Part shown: one piece after another, positions 1 to 9,600 of the stretch
Position numbering within the stretch: position 1 is the first letter of the stretch
Layout of the letters: each line of letters opens with the position of its first letter
NCBI RefSeq assembly: GCF_002280785.1
Contig: NZ_NCEQ01000007.1
Location: 124,001-188,000 of the forward strand
Direction of reading: 5' to 3'
DNA from: Brevundimonas subvibrioides
GTDB taxonomy: Bacteria > Pseudomonadota > Alphaproteobacteria > Caulobacterales > Caulobacteraceae
DNA length: 64,000 nucleotides
Position numbers and translations under genes: made by a program
Notes under the pieces: model-generated
The model's database searches: none
What the model was told of the DNA's origin: nothing
Seen by the model: the letters and a program-made list of their open reading frames with translations, nothing else

Positions 1-2175
1 GAACAGGACGTCTTCTCGCGTCGTCGCAACCAGCCCGAAGCCAATCTGGAAGTACAGCAGTACGGCGCGGCGCTGGGCGGACCGATCATCCAGGATCGTC
101 TGCACTTCTTCGGCAGCTATGAGCACAAGCAGGAGAACCGCGCGGCTACCGTCAACCTGGGCCGCCAGACGCCCGCGTATCAGACCCAGTTCGCCCAATA
201 TATCGGCACCTTTGCGACGCCGTTCGAGGAAGACCTGTTCTTCGGCAAGCTGAGCTTCCAGCCGGCCGAGGGTCACCTGTTCGACCTGAGCGTGACCTAT
301 CGCGACGAAGCCGACACCACCGGCGTCGGCGGGGCCAACTCGATCGAGCGCGCCTCGGGTCTGCAACAAACCACCAGGAGCGCCCAGCTTCGCTATCAGT
401 GGCAGGGCGAGGGCTTCGTCAACGAAGCCTCGATCGACTACCGCGACTACAACTACAATCCGACCGCGACGAACTTCGACACGAGGGGCGCGAGCTTCCG
501 CATCTTCGAAACCGGCTACGACCCCTTTGGCGGCGTTTCGATCCTGAACATCGGCGGTTCGGGCAGCCGCCAGAACATCACCGACCGGACGATGACGTTC
601 CGCGATGACCTGACCTTCACCGACATCGACTTCCACGGCTCCCACACCCTGAAGATGGGCGTGAAATTCTCGGCCCAGAACTATGTCGTCGACAAGGAAT
701 TCGGGCGTAACCCGGAGTTCTTCTTCGATCTGAACGGTACGGCCAGCGGCAATGCGGCGGTTCCCTACCGGGTCCAGCTGGGCAACCGGTTCCCGACCGT
801 CGACCTCGATAACAATGTCTACGGCCTCTACATCCAGGACGACTGGCGCCTGACCGACCAGCTGGAGATCAACCTCGGCATCCGCTGGGACTATGAAGAC
901 AACGCCAACAACGTCGACTACGTCACCCCCGCCAACGTGCTGACCGGTCTGAACCAGTGGATCGCCTCGACCGACGGCGGCAAGCCGGCCGGCTACAAGC
1001 CGAGCTGGTTCAACGTCAACGACTACATCTCGACCGGCGGCAACCGCGACGCCTACGCCAAGGCCTTCCAGCCGCGCATCGGCTTCTCCTACGACGTCTT
1101 CGGCGACCGGGAGACGGTCATCTTCGGCGGCGCCGGACGCTATTATGACCGCGTCAACTTCAACTTCGCCTTCGACGAAGTGGCCAAGGGCGGCGACTTC
1201 ACCCGCAATGCCTTCTTCTCGACCACGGGCCGTCCCGCAGGTGTCGCCAACGGCGGGCCTACCGATCCCATCCTGTGGCAGGCCAGCTATTTCACCGCCG
1301 GCGGCCTTGATCCGGTGTTGAACAACATCCCGGCTCGGGGCGAAGCCTTCCTGCTGAAGAACGACTTCGAGCCGCCCCGGACCGACCAGTTCAACCTGGG
1401 TCTGCGCCAGCGTTTCGGTGACTGGCAGACCGAGTTCACCCTGGCCTACGGCAAGACCGAGAACGAGTTCACCTGGCAGTATCTGAACCGCTGCCGTGAG
1501 CCCAACGCCCCGAACAACGGCGACGGCTTCGGCGACAACGGCGGCTTCTGCTCGCCGGGCGGCACGAACCCGTACCGCACCTATCTGGTCAGCGATCACA
1601 GCAAGGAACGCGAGTTCACGGCCCTCTACGTCAAGCTCGACAAGAACTACACGCGTGAAAGCGGCTGGGGTCTGAACGTCGCCTACACCTGGGCCGACTC
1701 GCAGCAGAACGGCGGCGACGACAACTTCTGCTTCGACTGCTTCAGCGTGGCGACCTCGCCGATGCGGAACTCGCCGAACAACGAGCACCACCGCATCGTC
1801 GCCAACGGCATCGTCGATCTGCCGGCCGGGTTCCAGCTATCGGGCATTCTCACCCTGGGTTCGGGCACGCCGTTTAATGTCTTCGACGGCACCGGTTCGC
1901 GCTTCTACTACCGTCCGTCCGGCGCCTATCCGGAGCAGGACAACTTCATCATCCCGGCCGCCTTCGCCTACCGGAACCTGGATCTGCGCCTGACCAAGTC
2001 CATCGACCTGTGGGATGCGGGCGAGCTGCAGCTGTACGTCGACGCCATCAACGTGTTCGACTTCTACAACTACTCCGGCTTCAACGGGGACAAGGGCCAG
2101 CCGAACTTCGGCAACCCGTCGTCGGTGCTCTTCCCGACCCGGACCCTCCAGTTCGGCGCGCGCTACAGCTTCTGA
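1..2175 (+). CDS. TonB-dependent receptor, Oar-like, 5'-truncated by window edge
   Basis: This is the C-terminal 724 residues of an outer-membrane TonB-dependent receptor. The frame is open from base 1, so the start, signal peptide and plug lie outside the window. The visible part has the barrel style of Oar-like receptors: repeated aromatic-rich beta-hairpins, segments such as GGPIIQDRLHFFGSYE near the beginning, and a terminal aromatic signature ending in RYSF. A cysteine-containing loop (residues about 496-519 of this fragment) is probably extracellular. It would take up a large ligand from outside; a glycan or peptide is likely given the glycosidases downstream, but the substrate is inferred only from neighbours. 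A strong terminator follows, so it is not clearly co-transcribed with the next gene. Confidence 0.9.
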   Translation, partial: EQDVFSRRRNQPEANLEVQQYGAALGGPIIQDRLHFFGSYEHKQENRAATVNLGRQTPAYQTQFAQYIGTFATPFEEDLFFGKLSFQPAEGHLFDLSVTYRDEADTTGVGGANSIERASGLQQTTRSAQLRYQWQGEGFVNEASIDYRDYNYNPTATNFDTRGASFRIFETGYDPFGGVSILNIGGSGSRQNITDRTMTFRDDLTFTDIDFHGSHTLKMGVKFSAQNYVVDKEFGRNPEFFFDLNGTASGNAAVPYRVQLGNRFPTVDLDNNVYGLYIQDDWRLTDQLEINLGIRWDYEDNANNVDYVTPANVLTGLNQWIASTDGGKPAGYKPSWFNVNDYISTGGNRDAYAKAFQPRIGFSYDVFGDRETVIFGGAGRYYDRVNFNFAFDEVAKGGDFTRNAFFSTTGRPAGVANGGPTDPILWQASYFTAGGLDPVLNNIPARGEAFLLKNDFEPPRTDQFNLGLRQRFGDWQTEFTLAYGKTENEFTWQYLNRCREPNAPNNGDGFGDNGGFCSPGGTNPYRTYLVSDHSKEREFTALYVKLDKNYTRESGWGLNVAYTWADSQQNGGDDNFCFDCFSVATSPMRNSPNNEHHRIVANGIVDLPAGFQLSGILTLGSGTPFNVFDGTGSRFYYRPSGAYPEQDNFIIPAAFAYRNLDLRLTKSIDLWDAGELQLYVDAINVFDFYNYSGFNGDKGQPNFGNPSSVLFPTRTLQFGARYSF

Positions 2176-2193
2176 TCCTCCTCTCCTGAGACT

Positions 2194-2228
2194 GGCCGTC
2201 CCTGGGTTACAGGGGCGGCCGTATTTTT
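2194..2228 (+). terminator. Rho-independent terminator after the TonB receptor
   Basis: An 11-bp stem (GGCCGTCCCTG pairing with CAGGGGCGGCC, one G-T wobble) around a 5-base loop is followed by a run of six T. It starts 19 bases after the receptor stop codon and separates it from the glucoamylase operon. Confidence 0.85.
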
Positions 2229-2267
2229 TGCGGGCGACGCGGGGGCGTTGGCGTAGGGTGAGTGCGT

Positions 2268-3704
2268 ATGGACCGTCGTCGATTTCTTCTGGCCTCTACG
2301 GCCGTCGCTTTCGCCCCTGCGGGCCTGTCGGCCTGTGGCAGCCTGGGCCTGCCCCTGTCCGGCGGCGCGATACGGCTGGACCCCGAAGTCGATGAACTCC
2401 AGCGCCGGACCTTCGACTGGTTCGTCCACGTCACCGACCGCGAGCGCGGGCTGACGCCGGACCGCTGGCCGGCGGAGTCCTTCTGTTCGGTCGCGGCGGT
2501 CGGGTTCGCCCTGACCTGCTGGCCGGTCGGGGTCGAGCGCGGCTGGATGAGCCGGGACGAGGCGCGGACGCGAACGCTGAACACCGTCCGCTTCTTCCAT
2601 GATGCGCCCCAGGGGCCGGAGGCGACCGGCGTCGCGGGCCACAGGGGCTTCTTCTACCACTTCCTCGACCGCCGGACGGGTCACCGCTACGGCCGGGTCG
2701 AGCTGTCGACTGTGGACACTGCCCTGCTGGTCGCCGGCATGCTGTTCGCCGCCCGCTTCTTCGACGGGGACGACGCGGAGGAAGCCGAGATCCGGCGTCT
2801 GAGCCAGGCGATCTACGACCGGATCGAATGGGACTGGGTCGTCATCCGGCCAAACCGGATCAGCATGGGCTGGCATCCGGAGACCGGCTTCATCCCCGCC
2901 GACTGGCATGTCTACAACGAGGGGATGCTGGTCCTGCTGCTGGCCATCGGCTCGACGACCCATCCGGTTCCGCCCGCCGTCTGGGACGAGTGGTGCTCGG
3001 TCTATGACCAGAGCTGGACGGCGACCCGGGGTCCGGCCCACCTGCATTTCCCGCCGATGTTCGGGCACCAGTACAGTCATATGTTCGTCGACTATCGCGG
3101 CATCCGCGACGCCTGGATGCGGGCCAAGTCGGCCGAGATCCAGGGCTTCGACTATTTCGAGAACAGCGTGCGCGCGGTGGCGGCCCAGCGCGCCTACGCC
3201 GTCGCCAATCCGGGCGGCTGGGACGGCTATTCGGCCGAGGTCTGGGGCTTGACCGCCTGCGACGGACCGGGCGATTTCAAACAGGTCATCGACGCGCGCG
3301 AGCGTGAGTTCTTCAGCTATTCGGCGCGTGGACCGGGCGATCGCGACGACGGCACGATCGCGCCGACGGCGGCCCTGGCCAGCTATCCCTTCGCCCCCGC
3401 CGAGGTCACCGCGACCCTCAAGGCGCTGAAGTCGCGCTACGGCGCCGGCATCTACACGCAGTGGGGCTTCCTCGACTCGTTCAACCCGACCCTGACGGAG
3501 CGGGAAGGGCGGTTGCAGCACGGCCGGATCGTGCCCGGCGTGGGTTGGGTCGACAGCGACTACCTCGGCATCGACCAGGGACCGATCGTGATCATGATCG
3601 AGAACGGCCGCTCCGACCTGGTCTGGCGTCACATGCGCGGCGAACCGAACGTCACGCGCGGGCTGAGGCGGGCCGGATTCAGCGGCGGATGGCTGGACGC
3701 ATGA
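2268..3704 (+). CDS. Glucoamylase-like lipoprotein
   Basis: 478 residues. The N terminus has a twin-arginine-like RRRFLL stretch followed by a lipobox LSAC with Cys23, so it is probably an exported lipoprotein. The rest matches the glycoamylase-like family (Pfam Glycoamylase, COG5368 type), an alpha/alpha-barrel fold, with landmarks RTFDWF, GFFYHFLD, ELSTVDTALLVAG and YNEGM. The family acts on glucans, often beta-linked oligosaccharides; the exact substrate cannot be read here. I chose ATG 2268 with AGGGTGA upstream; a GTG two codons earlier is possible. It is the first gene of a five-gene operon, and its stop overlaps the next start as ATGA. Confidence 0.85.
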   Translation: MDRRRFLLASTAVAFAPAGLSACGSLGLPLSGGAIRLDPEVDELQRRTFDWFVHVTDRERGLTPDRWPAESFCSVAAVGFALTCWPVGVERGWMSRDEARTRTLNTVRFFHDAPQGPEATGVAGHRGFFYHFLDRRTGHRYGRVELSTVDTALLVAGMLFAARFFDGDDAEEAEIRRLSQAIYDRIEWDWVVIRPNRISMGWHPETGFIPADWHVYNEGMLVLLLAIGSTTHPVPPAVWDEWCSVYDQSWTATRGPAHLHFPPMFGHQYSHMFVDYRGIRDAWMRAKSAEIQGFDYFENSVRAVAAQRAYAVANPGGWDGYSAEVWGLTACDGPGDFKQVIDAREREFFSYSARGPGDRDDGTIAPTAALASYPFAPAEVTATLKALKSRYGAGIYTQWGFLDSFNPTLTEREGRLQHGRIVPGVGWVDSDYLGIDQGPIVIMIENGRSDLVWRHMRGEPNVTRGLRRAGFSGGWLDA

Positions 3705-4957
3705 TCGATCGCCGCGCCGCCCTGGGGCTGATGGCGGGCGCGTCTCTGGCGGGTTGCGGGCGGAACGACGGGATCACCCGGCTGAGCTTCTGGGCCATGG
3801 GCAACGAGGCGACCCACGCGCCTCAGATCCTGCCGGCGTTCGAGGCGGCCAATCCGGGCATCAAGGTCGTGGTCCAGCCTCTGCCCTGGACCGCCGCGCA
3901 CCAGAAGCTGCTCACCGCCTATGCCGGTGCGTCGCTGCCGGACGTGAGCCAGATCGGCAATACCTGGGTGGCGGAACTGGCCGCGATCGGCGCCCTGTCG
4001 CCGACGCCGGCCTTCGCCGACGACCTGCTACAGGATCAGTTTCCGGCGGTGCTGGAGACCAACCGGATCGGTGGCCGGGCGATGGCCACGCCCTGGTATG
4101 TCGACACCCGCCTGATCTATCTGCGCACCGATCTTCTGGCCCGCGCGGGCTTCGACGCCATGCCGGTGACCTGGGCCGAGTGGAAGCGGGCCATGCATGC
4201 GGTGAAGCGCGTGGCAGGCGACGGAAACTTCGCAATCCTGTTGCCGGTCAATGAGTTCGAGCAGCTTCTGACATTCGGTCTACAGGGCGATCAACCATTG
4301 CTCCGAGACGAGGACACGCGCGGCAACTTCTCCAGCGAGTCCTTCCGGGCGGCGCTGGCCTTCTACAAGAGCCTGTTCGACGAAGGCCTCGCGCCCCTGG
4401 CCTCGGCGGCGCAGATCTCGAACGTCTGGACCGAGTTCGCACGCGGCTATTTCAGCTTCTACTTCTCCGGCCCCTGGACCATCGGCGACATGAAGAGCCG
4501 GCTGCCCGCCGAGATCCAGCCGCACTGGACCACGGCCGGCGTGCCCGGTACCACCGGCCCCGGAGCCTCGGCGCCGGGCGGGTCATCGCTGGCCGTGTTC
4601 CGCTCTTCGCCGCATCAGGACGCGGCCTGGAAACTGGTGCGCTATCTGTCCGATCCGGCGGTGCAGGCGCGCTTCAACGTCATCACCGGCGACCTGCCGG
4701 CGCGCCCCTCGGCCTGGGCCGCGCCGAAAGTGGCGTCCGACCCCTATGTGACCGCCTTCAACGGCCAGCTGGCGCGCGCCAGGGCCGTGCCCAAGGTCCC
4801 TGAGTGGGAGCGGATCGTCACAGAGATGCAGATCGTCGCCGAACGGATGGTGCGCGGCGAGTTCACGGTCCAGCAGGCCGGCGCCGAGATCGACCGCCGC
4901 GCCGACCGCCTTCTCGAAAAGCGCCGCTGGATGATCGAACAGGGGCGGGCGGCATGA
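3701..4957 (+). CDS. Sugar ABC transporter substrate-binding lipoprotein
   Basis: 418 residues. A short signal ends in a lipobox LAGC (Cys19), then a family-1 extracellular solute-binding fold begins with LSFWAMGNEA and includes LPDVSQIGNTWVAELAA, a pattern typical of oligosaccharide- and glycerol-3-phosphate-type binding proteins. It would present a sugar to the two permeases downstream. The start is ATG 3701, overlapping the previous stop by 4 bases, and its own stop overlaps the next start in the same way, so translation is probably coupled. The substrate is inferred to be a product of the flanking glycosidases. Confidence 0.9.
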   Translation: MIDRRAALGLMAGASLAGCGRNDGITRLSFWAMGNEATHAPQILPAFEAANPGIKVVVQPLPWTAAHQKLLTAYAGASLPDVSQIGNTWVAELAAIGALSPTPAFADDLLQDQFPAVLETNRIGGRAMATPWYVDTRLIYLRTDLLARAGFDAMPVTWAEWKRAMHAVKRVAGDGNFAILLPVNEFEQLLTFGLQGDQPLLRDEDTRGNFSSESFRAALAFYKSLFDEGLAPLASAAQISNVWTEFARGYFSFYFSGPWTIGDMKSRLPAEIQPHWTTAGVPGTTGPGASAPGGSSLAVFRSSPHQDAAWKLVRYLSDPAVQARFNVITGDLPARPSAWAAPKVASDPYVTAFNGQLARARAVPKVPEWERIVTEMQIVAERMVRGEFTVQQAGAEIDRRADRLLEKRRWMIEQGRAA

Positions 4958-5844
4958 TCTCTCGCCGGGAACGCGCCGCCTGGGGCTTCGTCGCCCCGTC
5001 GCTGATCGCCATCGCGATCTTCTTCGTCATTCCGGTCGTGTCTTCGCTGCTGCTCAGCCTGACCGACTTCGACATCTATGCCCTGGCCGACCTCGGCAAC
5101 ATGAGGTTCGTGGGCCTGCAGAACTACGAGCGTCTGCTGACCAATCCGCTGTTCTGGCAGGCGATGAAGAACACCGTCTGGTTCAGCGTGCTGGGTGTGC
5201 CGCTCGCGATCGGCGCCTCGCTGGCGGCGGCGGTGATCCTGAACGCGCGGACGATCAAATGGCGGCCGGTCTGGCGGGTCATGTTCTTCGCGCCCTATGT
5301 CACGACGCTCGTCGCCACGGCAGTGCTGTGGAACTATCTGCTGCACACTCGCTACGGCGTCATCAACTGGGCCCTCACCAGCGTGGGCCTGCCCGCCGTC
5401 GACTGGCTGGGCAACCCCGACACCTCGATACCGGCCATCCTGATCTTCGTGGTGTGGAAGATCTTCGGCTATAATATGCTGATCTTCCTGGCGGTGCTGC
5501 AGACCGTGCCGGACGACCTCTACGAGGCCGCGCGCATTGACGGGGCGGGACCGTGGGCGCGGTTCACCAATGTCACCCTGCCGGCCATCGCGCCGACGCT
5601 GCTGCTGGTGTCAATCATCTCGGTCGCCGGCTTCTTCCAGCTGTTCGCCGAGCCCTATGTGATGACCCAGGGCGGACCGGCCCAGTCGACCGTGACGGTG
5701 CTCTACTTCATGTACGAAGAGGGCTTCAAATGGTGGAATCTGGGGTCCGCCTCAGCCGTCGCCTTCATCCTGTTCCTGTGCATCTTCGCGGTGACCATGG
5801 TGCAGCTGGCCGTATCGCGGCGGCTGGGCGGAGATCACACATGA
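4954..5844 (+). CDS. Sugar ABC transporter permease (MalF/UgpA type)
   Basis: 296 residues with about six membrane segments, starting RRERAAWGFVAPSLIAIAIFF. The cytoplasmic EAA loop that docks the ATPase is clear at about residue 190 (EAARIDGAGPWARF). It is the first half of the inner-membrane channel for the neighbouring binding protein. The start overlaps the previous stop as ATGA, and the stop overlaps the next start in the same way. No ATPase gene lies in this operon, so a shared MsmX/UgpC-like ATPase encoded elsewhere is inferred. Confidence 0.92.
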   Translation: MISRRERAAWGFVAPSLIAIAIFFVIPVVSSLLLSLTDFDIYALADLGNMRFVGLQNYERLLTNPLFWQAMKNTVWFSVLGVPLAIGASLAAAVILNARTIKWRPVWRVMFFAPYVTTLVATAVLWNYLLHTRYGVINWALTSVGLPAVDWLGNPDTSIPAILIFVVWKIFGYNMLIFLAVLQTVPDDLYEAARIDGAGPWARFTNVTLPAIAPTLLLVSIISVAGFFQLFAEPYVMTQGGPAQSTVTVLYFMYEEGFKWWNLGSASAVAFILFLCIFAVTMVQLAVSRRLGGDHT

Positions 5845-6656
5845 AGCCCCGCGTGATCCTGTTGAACGTCGGCGTAGCCCTGATCGGCCTGATCGTCCTG
5901 TTCCCCCTGCTGTGGATGCTGTCGGTCAGCTTCATGTCGACGGGCGAGGCCGCCGTCTTCCCGCCGCCTCTGCTGCCCGGCCGCTGGACCCTGGAGCATT
6001 ACCGTGACCTGTTCGTGAACCAGGGCATGGGCCGCTACATGTGGAACAGTTTCGCCCTCGCAACCCTGGCGACGGGGCTGGCCCTGGCCTTCACCGTGCC
6101 CGCCGGCTACGCCTTCGCCAAGCTGACCTTCAAGGGCCGGGACCGGCTGTTCCAGCTCCTCATCGGCGCCCTCGTCATCCCGGCCCAGATCGGCACCCTG
6201 CCGCTGTTCCTGATGCTGAAGTCGATCGGGCTGGTGAACACCTACGCCGGGGCGCTGGTGCCGTGGCTGGCCTCGATCTTCGGCCTGTTCCTGGTGCGCC
6301 AGTACGCCCTGTCGATCCCCGACGAGATGCTGGAGGCCGCGCGCATAGACGGCGCCAGCGAGGGCCAGATCTTCCGCCGCATCGTCCTGCCGACCCTGAC
6401 GCCGATCCTGGTGACGCTGGGCCTGTTCGTCTTCCTCGGCAGCTGGAACGACTTCCTGTGGCCGCTGATCATCCTGACCGACCAGTCGAACTATACCCTG
6501 CCGGTCGCGCTGGCGGCCCTGTCGCGGGAGCATGTGCAGGATATCGAGCTGATGATGGCGGGCGCCGTCATCACCGTGGCGCCGGTGCTGATCCTGTTCC
6601 TGGCGCTGCAACGGTTCTACATCCGCGGCATGCTGGCCGGGAGTGTGAAGGGTTGA
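5841..6656 (+). CDS. Sugar ABC transporter permease (MalG/UgpE type)
   Basis: 271 residues, six predicted membrane segments, and the EAA loop EAARIDGASEGQIFRRI near residue 165. The N terminus (LFPLLWMLSVSFM) and the C-terminal FYIRGMLAGSVKG are characteristic of the second carbohydrate permease. It pairs with the preceding MalF-type subunit. The gene starts inside the previous stop (ATGA), and the next open frame begins two bases after its stop. Confidence 0.92.
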   Translation: MKPRVILLNVGVALIGLIVLFPLLWMLSVSFMSTGEAAVFPPPLLPGRWTLEHYRDLFVNQGMGRYMWNSFALATLATGLALAFTVPAGYAFAKLTFKGRDRLFQLLIGALVIPAQIGTLPLFLMLKSIGLVNTYAGALVPWLASIFGLFLVRQYALSIPDEMLEAARIDGASEGQIFRRIVLPTLTPILVTLGLFVFLGSWNDFLWPLIILTDQSNYTLPVALAALSREHVQDIELMMAGAVITVAPVLILFLALQRFYIRGMLAGSVKG

Positions 6657-6658
6657 GT

Positions 6659-9600
6659 ATGCTTTCATTCCTCCCTCGTTGGGGGTCGAGGACGGATCGC
6701 ATGCGATCCGACGAGCGGACCACGACGTGGTGGAGGGGGCTGGCCCCAGACACCGGGTTCGCGGCCAGCCCCCTCCGTCACGGCGCAAAGCGGCGCCGCG
6801 CCACCTCCCCCTTTGGGGGAGGAATAGGCCTCATCGCCGCCCTCCTGATCGCTGCGCCCGTCCACGCCCAGTCGACGCGGACGCTGGATGCGTTCGAGGA
6901 CCTGTCGCCCTGGAGCGCCGACGCCTCGACCGACGTGACCTCGACCCTGTCGTCCGTGGCGGGCCATCGCGGCGATGCACTGCGGCTGGACTATGATTTC
7001 AATGGCCGGTCGGGCTACGCCTTCGCCGCGCGCGACCTGTCGTTCGAGGCCCCCGGGAACTACGAGATCACGTTCAGGGTCCGGGGCGCGGGACCGACCA
7101 ACACCTTCGAGGTCAAGTTCACGGACGCGAGCGGAGAGAACATCCACTGGCGCCAGACCACCCGCTACGCCTTCCCGGACGGCTGGACCCTGTTCACGAT
7201 CAAGAAGCGGCAGGTCGCCTGGGCCTGGGGGCCGAACCCCGACCGGGCGTTCCGCGGCGCCGAGCGGGTCGAATTCGTCGTTACGGCCGGAGAGGGCGGC
7301 AGGGGCTTCATCGAGATCGACGACCTGACCCTGCGCACCCTGGCGCCGGAGCCGTCCGTCCCGCCGCGCCCATTAGCCGAGGCGACGAGCGAAGACGGCC
7401 TGTCGGTTGCGGCCCTGGCCGTGGACGACGACCCCGCCACTGCATGGCGCACGGTCGGGGCGGGCGAACAGTCCCTGACGCTCGATCTCGGCTACGAGCG
7501 GGAGTTCGGCGGCCTCACCCTGCGCTGGGCCGACGGCAAGGCGGCGTCGGCCTATCGCGTCATGGCCTCCGGCGACCGCCGCCAGTGGCATGAGATCGCC
7601 AGGGTCCAGGGCGGCGATGGCGGGACAGACTGGATCCGCACGCCGGAAGCCTCGGCCCGCTGGCTGCGGCTGGACCTGACGACCCCGCAGACCGGGGCGG
7701 GCTCGGGTCAGATGGGCGCGGGCTTCGGCATGGCCGCAGCGGCGGCGACCGCCTATGCGCTGGCCGATCTGCGCATCGAACCGCTGGCGTTCGGCGCCGA
7801 CGACACCGCCTTCCTGACCGCGATCGCAGGCCAGAGCCGACGCGGCCTCTACCCGCGCGGCTTCCGCGGCGAGCAGCCCTACTGGACGCTCGTCGGCGTC
7901 GACGGCGGCGGCGAGAGCGGGCTGATCTCCGAGGATGGCGCCATCGAGCTGAAGCGCGGCGGGCCGTCGATCGAACCTTTCGTGCTCGACAACGGGCGGC
8001 TGGTGACCTGGGCGGATGCGCGCATCGATCAGGCCCTGGTCGAGGACGACCTGCCGATTCCGACCGTGACCTGGACCCGGGATGACTGGACCCTGAAGGT
8101 CACGGCCATGGCCGAGGGATCGCCGGACGCGGCGGCGCTCTATGGCCGCTACGACCTGACGAACACCTCGGCGCAGGAGCGGACCCTGACGCTGGCGCTG
8201 GCTGCGCGGCCGATGCAGGTCAACGGACCGGTTCAGTTCCTGGCCGTACCCGGCGGCGCGGCGCCCATCCTCCAGATGCAGTGGACCGGCGCGGAGCTGG
8301 TGCTGGACGATGCGTTGCGGATCCATCCGCTGGTCGCGCCCGACGACGTTCGGCTGGCGACCTTCGCCTCGGGGGCCGATCCGCAGAGCCTGCTGGCGCG
8401 TGGGCCCGACGCGCCCCGCGATGCGGCGGTGGAGTCCGACCGGACCGGTCTGATGGCGGGGGCCATGCTCTATTCGGTGACGCTGCGTCCCGGCGAGACG
8501 CGGACATTCGGCTGGGTCTCGGCGCTGGACGGCCCGCGTCCGGCCCTGCCGGCGACCGCCTCGGTCGAGGCGGCGTTCGACACGGTGCAGCACCGCGTCG
8601 CCGCCGGCTGGCGCGAGAAGCTCGACCGGTTCGACCTGGTCATGCCGCCTGAGGGTCAGCGGATCGAGGACACCATGAAGACCTCGCTGGCCCACATGCT
8701 GATGTCGCGTCAGAGTCCGGCCCTGCAGCCCGGCACGCGCAGCTACAACCGCTCATGGATCCGCGACGGCGCGATGATGGCCGAGGGGCTGAACCGGCTG
8801 GGACATGCCTCGCTGTCGCAGGACTATCTTCGCTGGTACGCCCCCTATGTCTTCGACAACGGCAAGGTCCCGTGCTGCGTCGACAGCCGGGGCGCCGATC
8901 CCGTGCCCGAGAACGACAGCCACGGCGAGTTCGTCTTCCTCGCCGCCGAGACGTATCGCTACACCGGCGACCTGACCCAGCTGCGCGCCGTCTGGCCCCA
9001 GGTGCAGGCCGCGATCGGCTATATGGACACGCTGCGGGCGTCGACGCGGACCGTGGCGAACCGGACGCCGGCGACGCGCCACTTCTACGGCCTGTTGCCG
9101 CCGTCTATCAGCCACGAGGGCTATTCGGACCGGGCGGCCTGGTCCTACTGGGACGACTTCTGGGGCCTGCTCGGCTACCGCGACGCCATCGAGATCGCCG
9201 TCGCACTGGGCGAGACCGAGGCGGCCGCCCGGTTCACGGCGGCAAGGGCGGAGTTCTCGGCGGACGTCACCGCCTCCATCACCGGCACGGCCATCCATCA
9301 CCGCATCGACTGGATCGCGGGCGCGGCCGACCGGGGCGATTTCGACGCCACCTCCACCACCATCGGCCTGTCGCCGGGCGGTCTGCAGGCCGAGCTGCCG
9401 CAGGGCCTGCTGATCCGCACCTTCGAGAAATACTGGGAGAACTTCACAGCGCGCCGGGCCAACCGCACGGCCTGGCGGGACTACACCCCGTATGAGTTGA
9501 GGAATGTCGGGGCCTTCGTGCGACTGAGCCAGCGCGACCGGGCGATGGCGGCGCTGGACTTCTTCTTCGCCGACCGTCGGCCACAGGCCTGGAACGGCTG

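Noticed and set aside
6041..6658. Long upstream extension of the glycosidase frame into the preceding permease gene
   Set aside because: It overlaps the permease in another frame and shows only high-G+C shadow composition; the gene can start only at 6659 or 6701.
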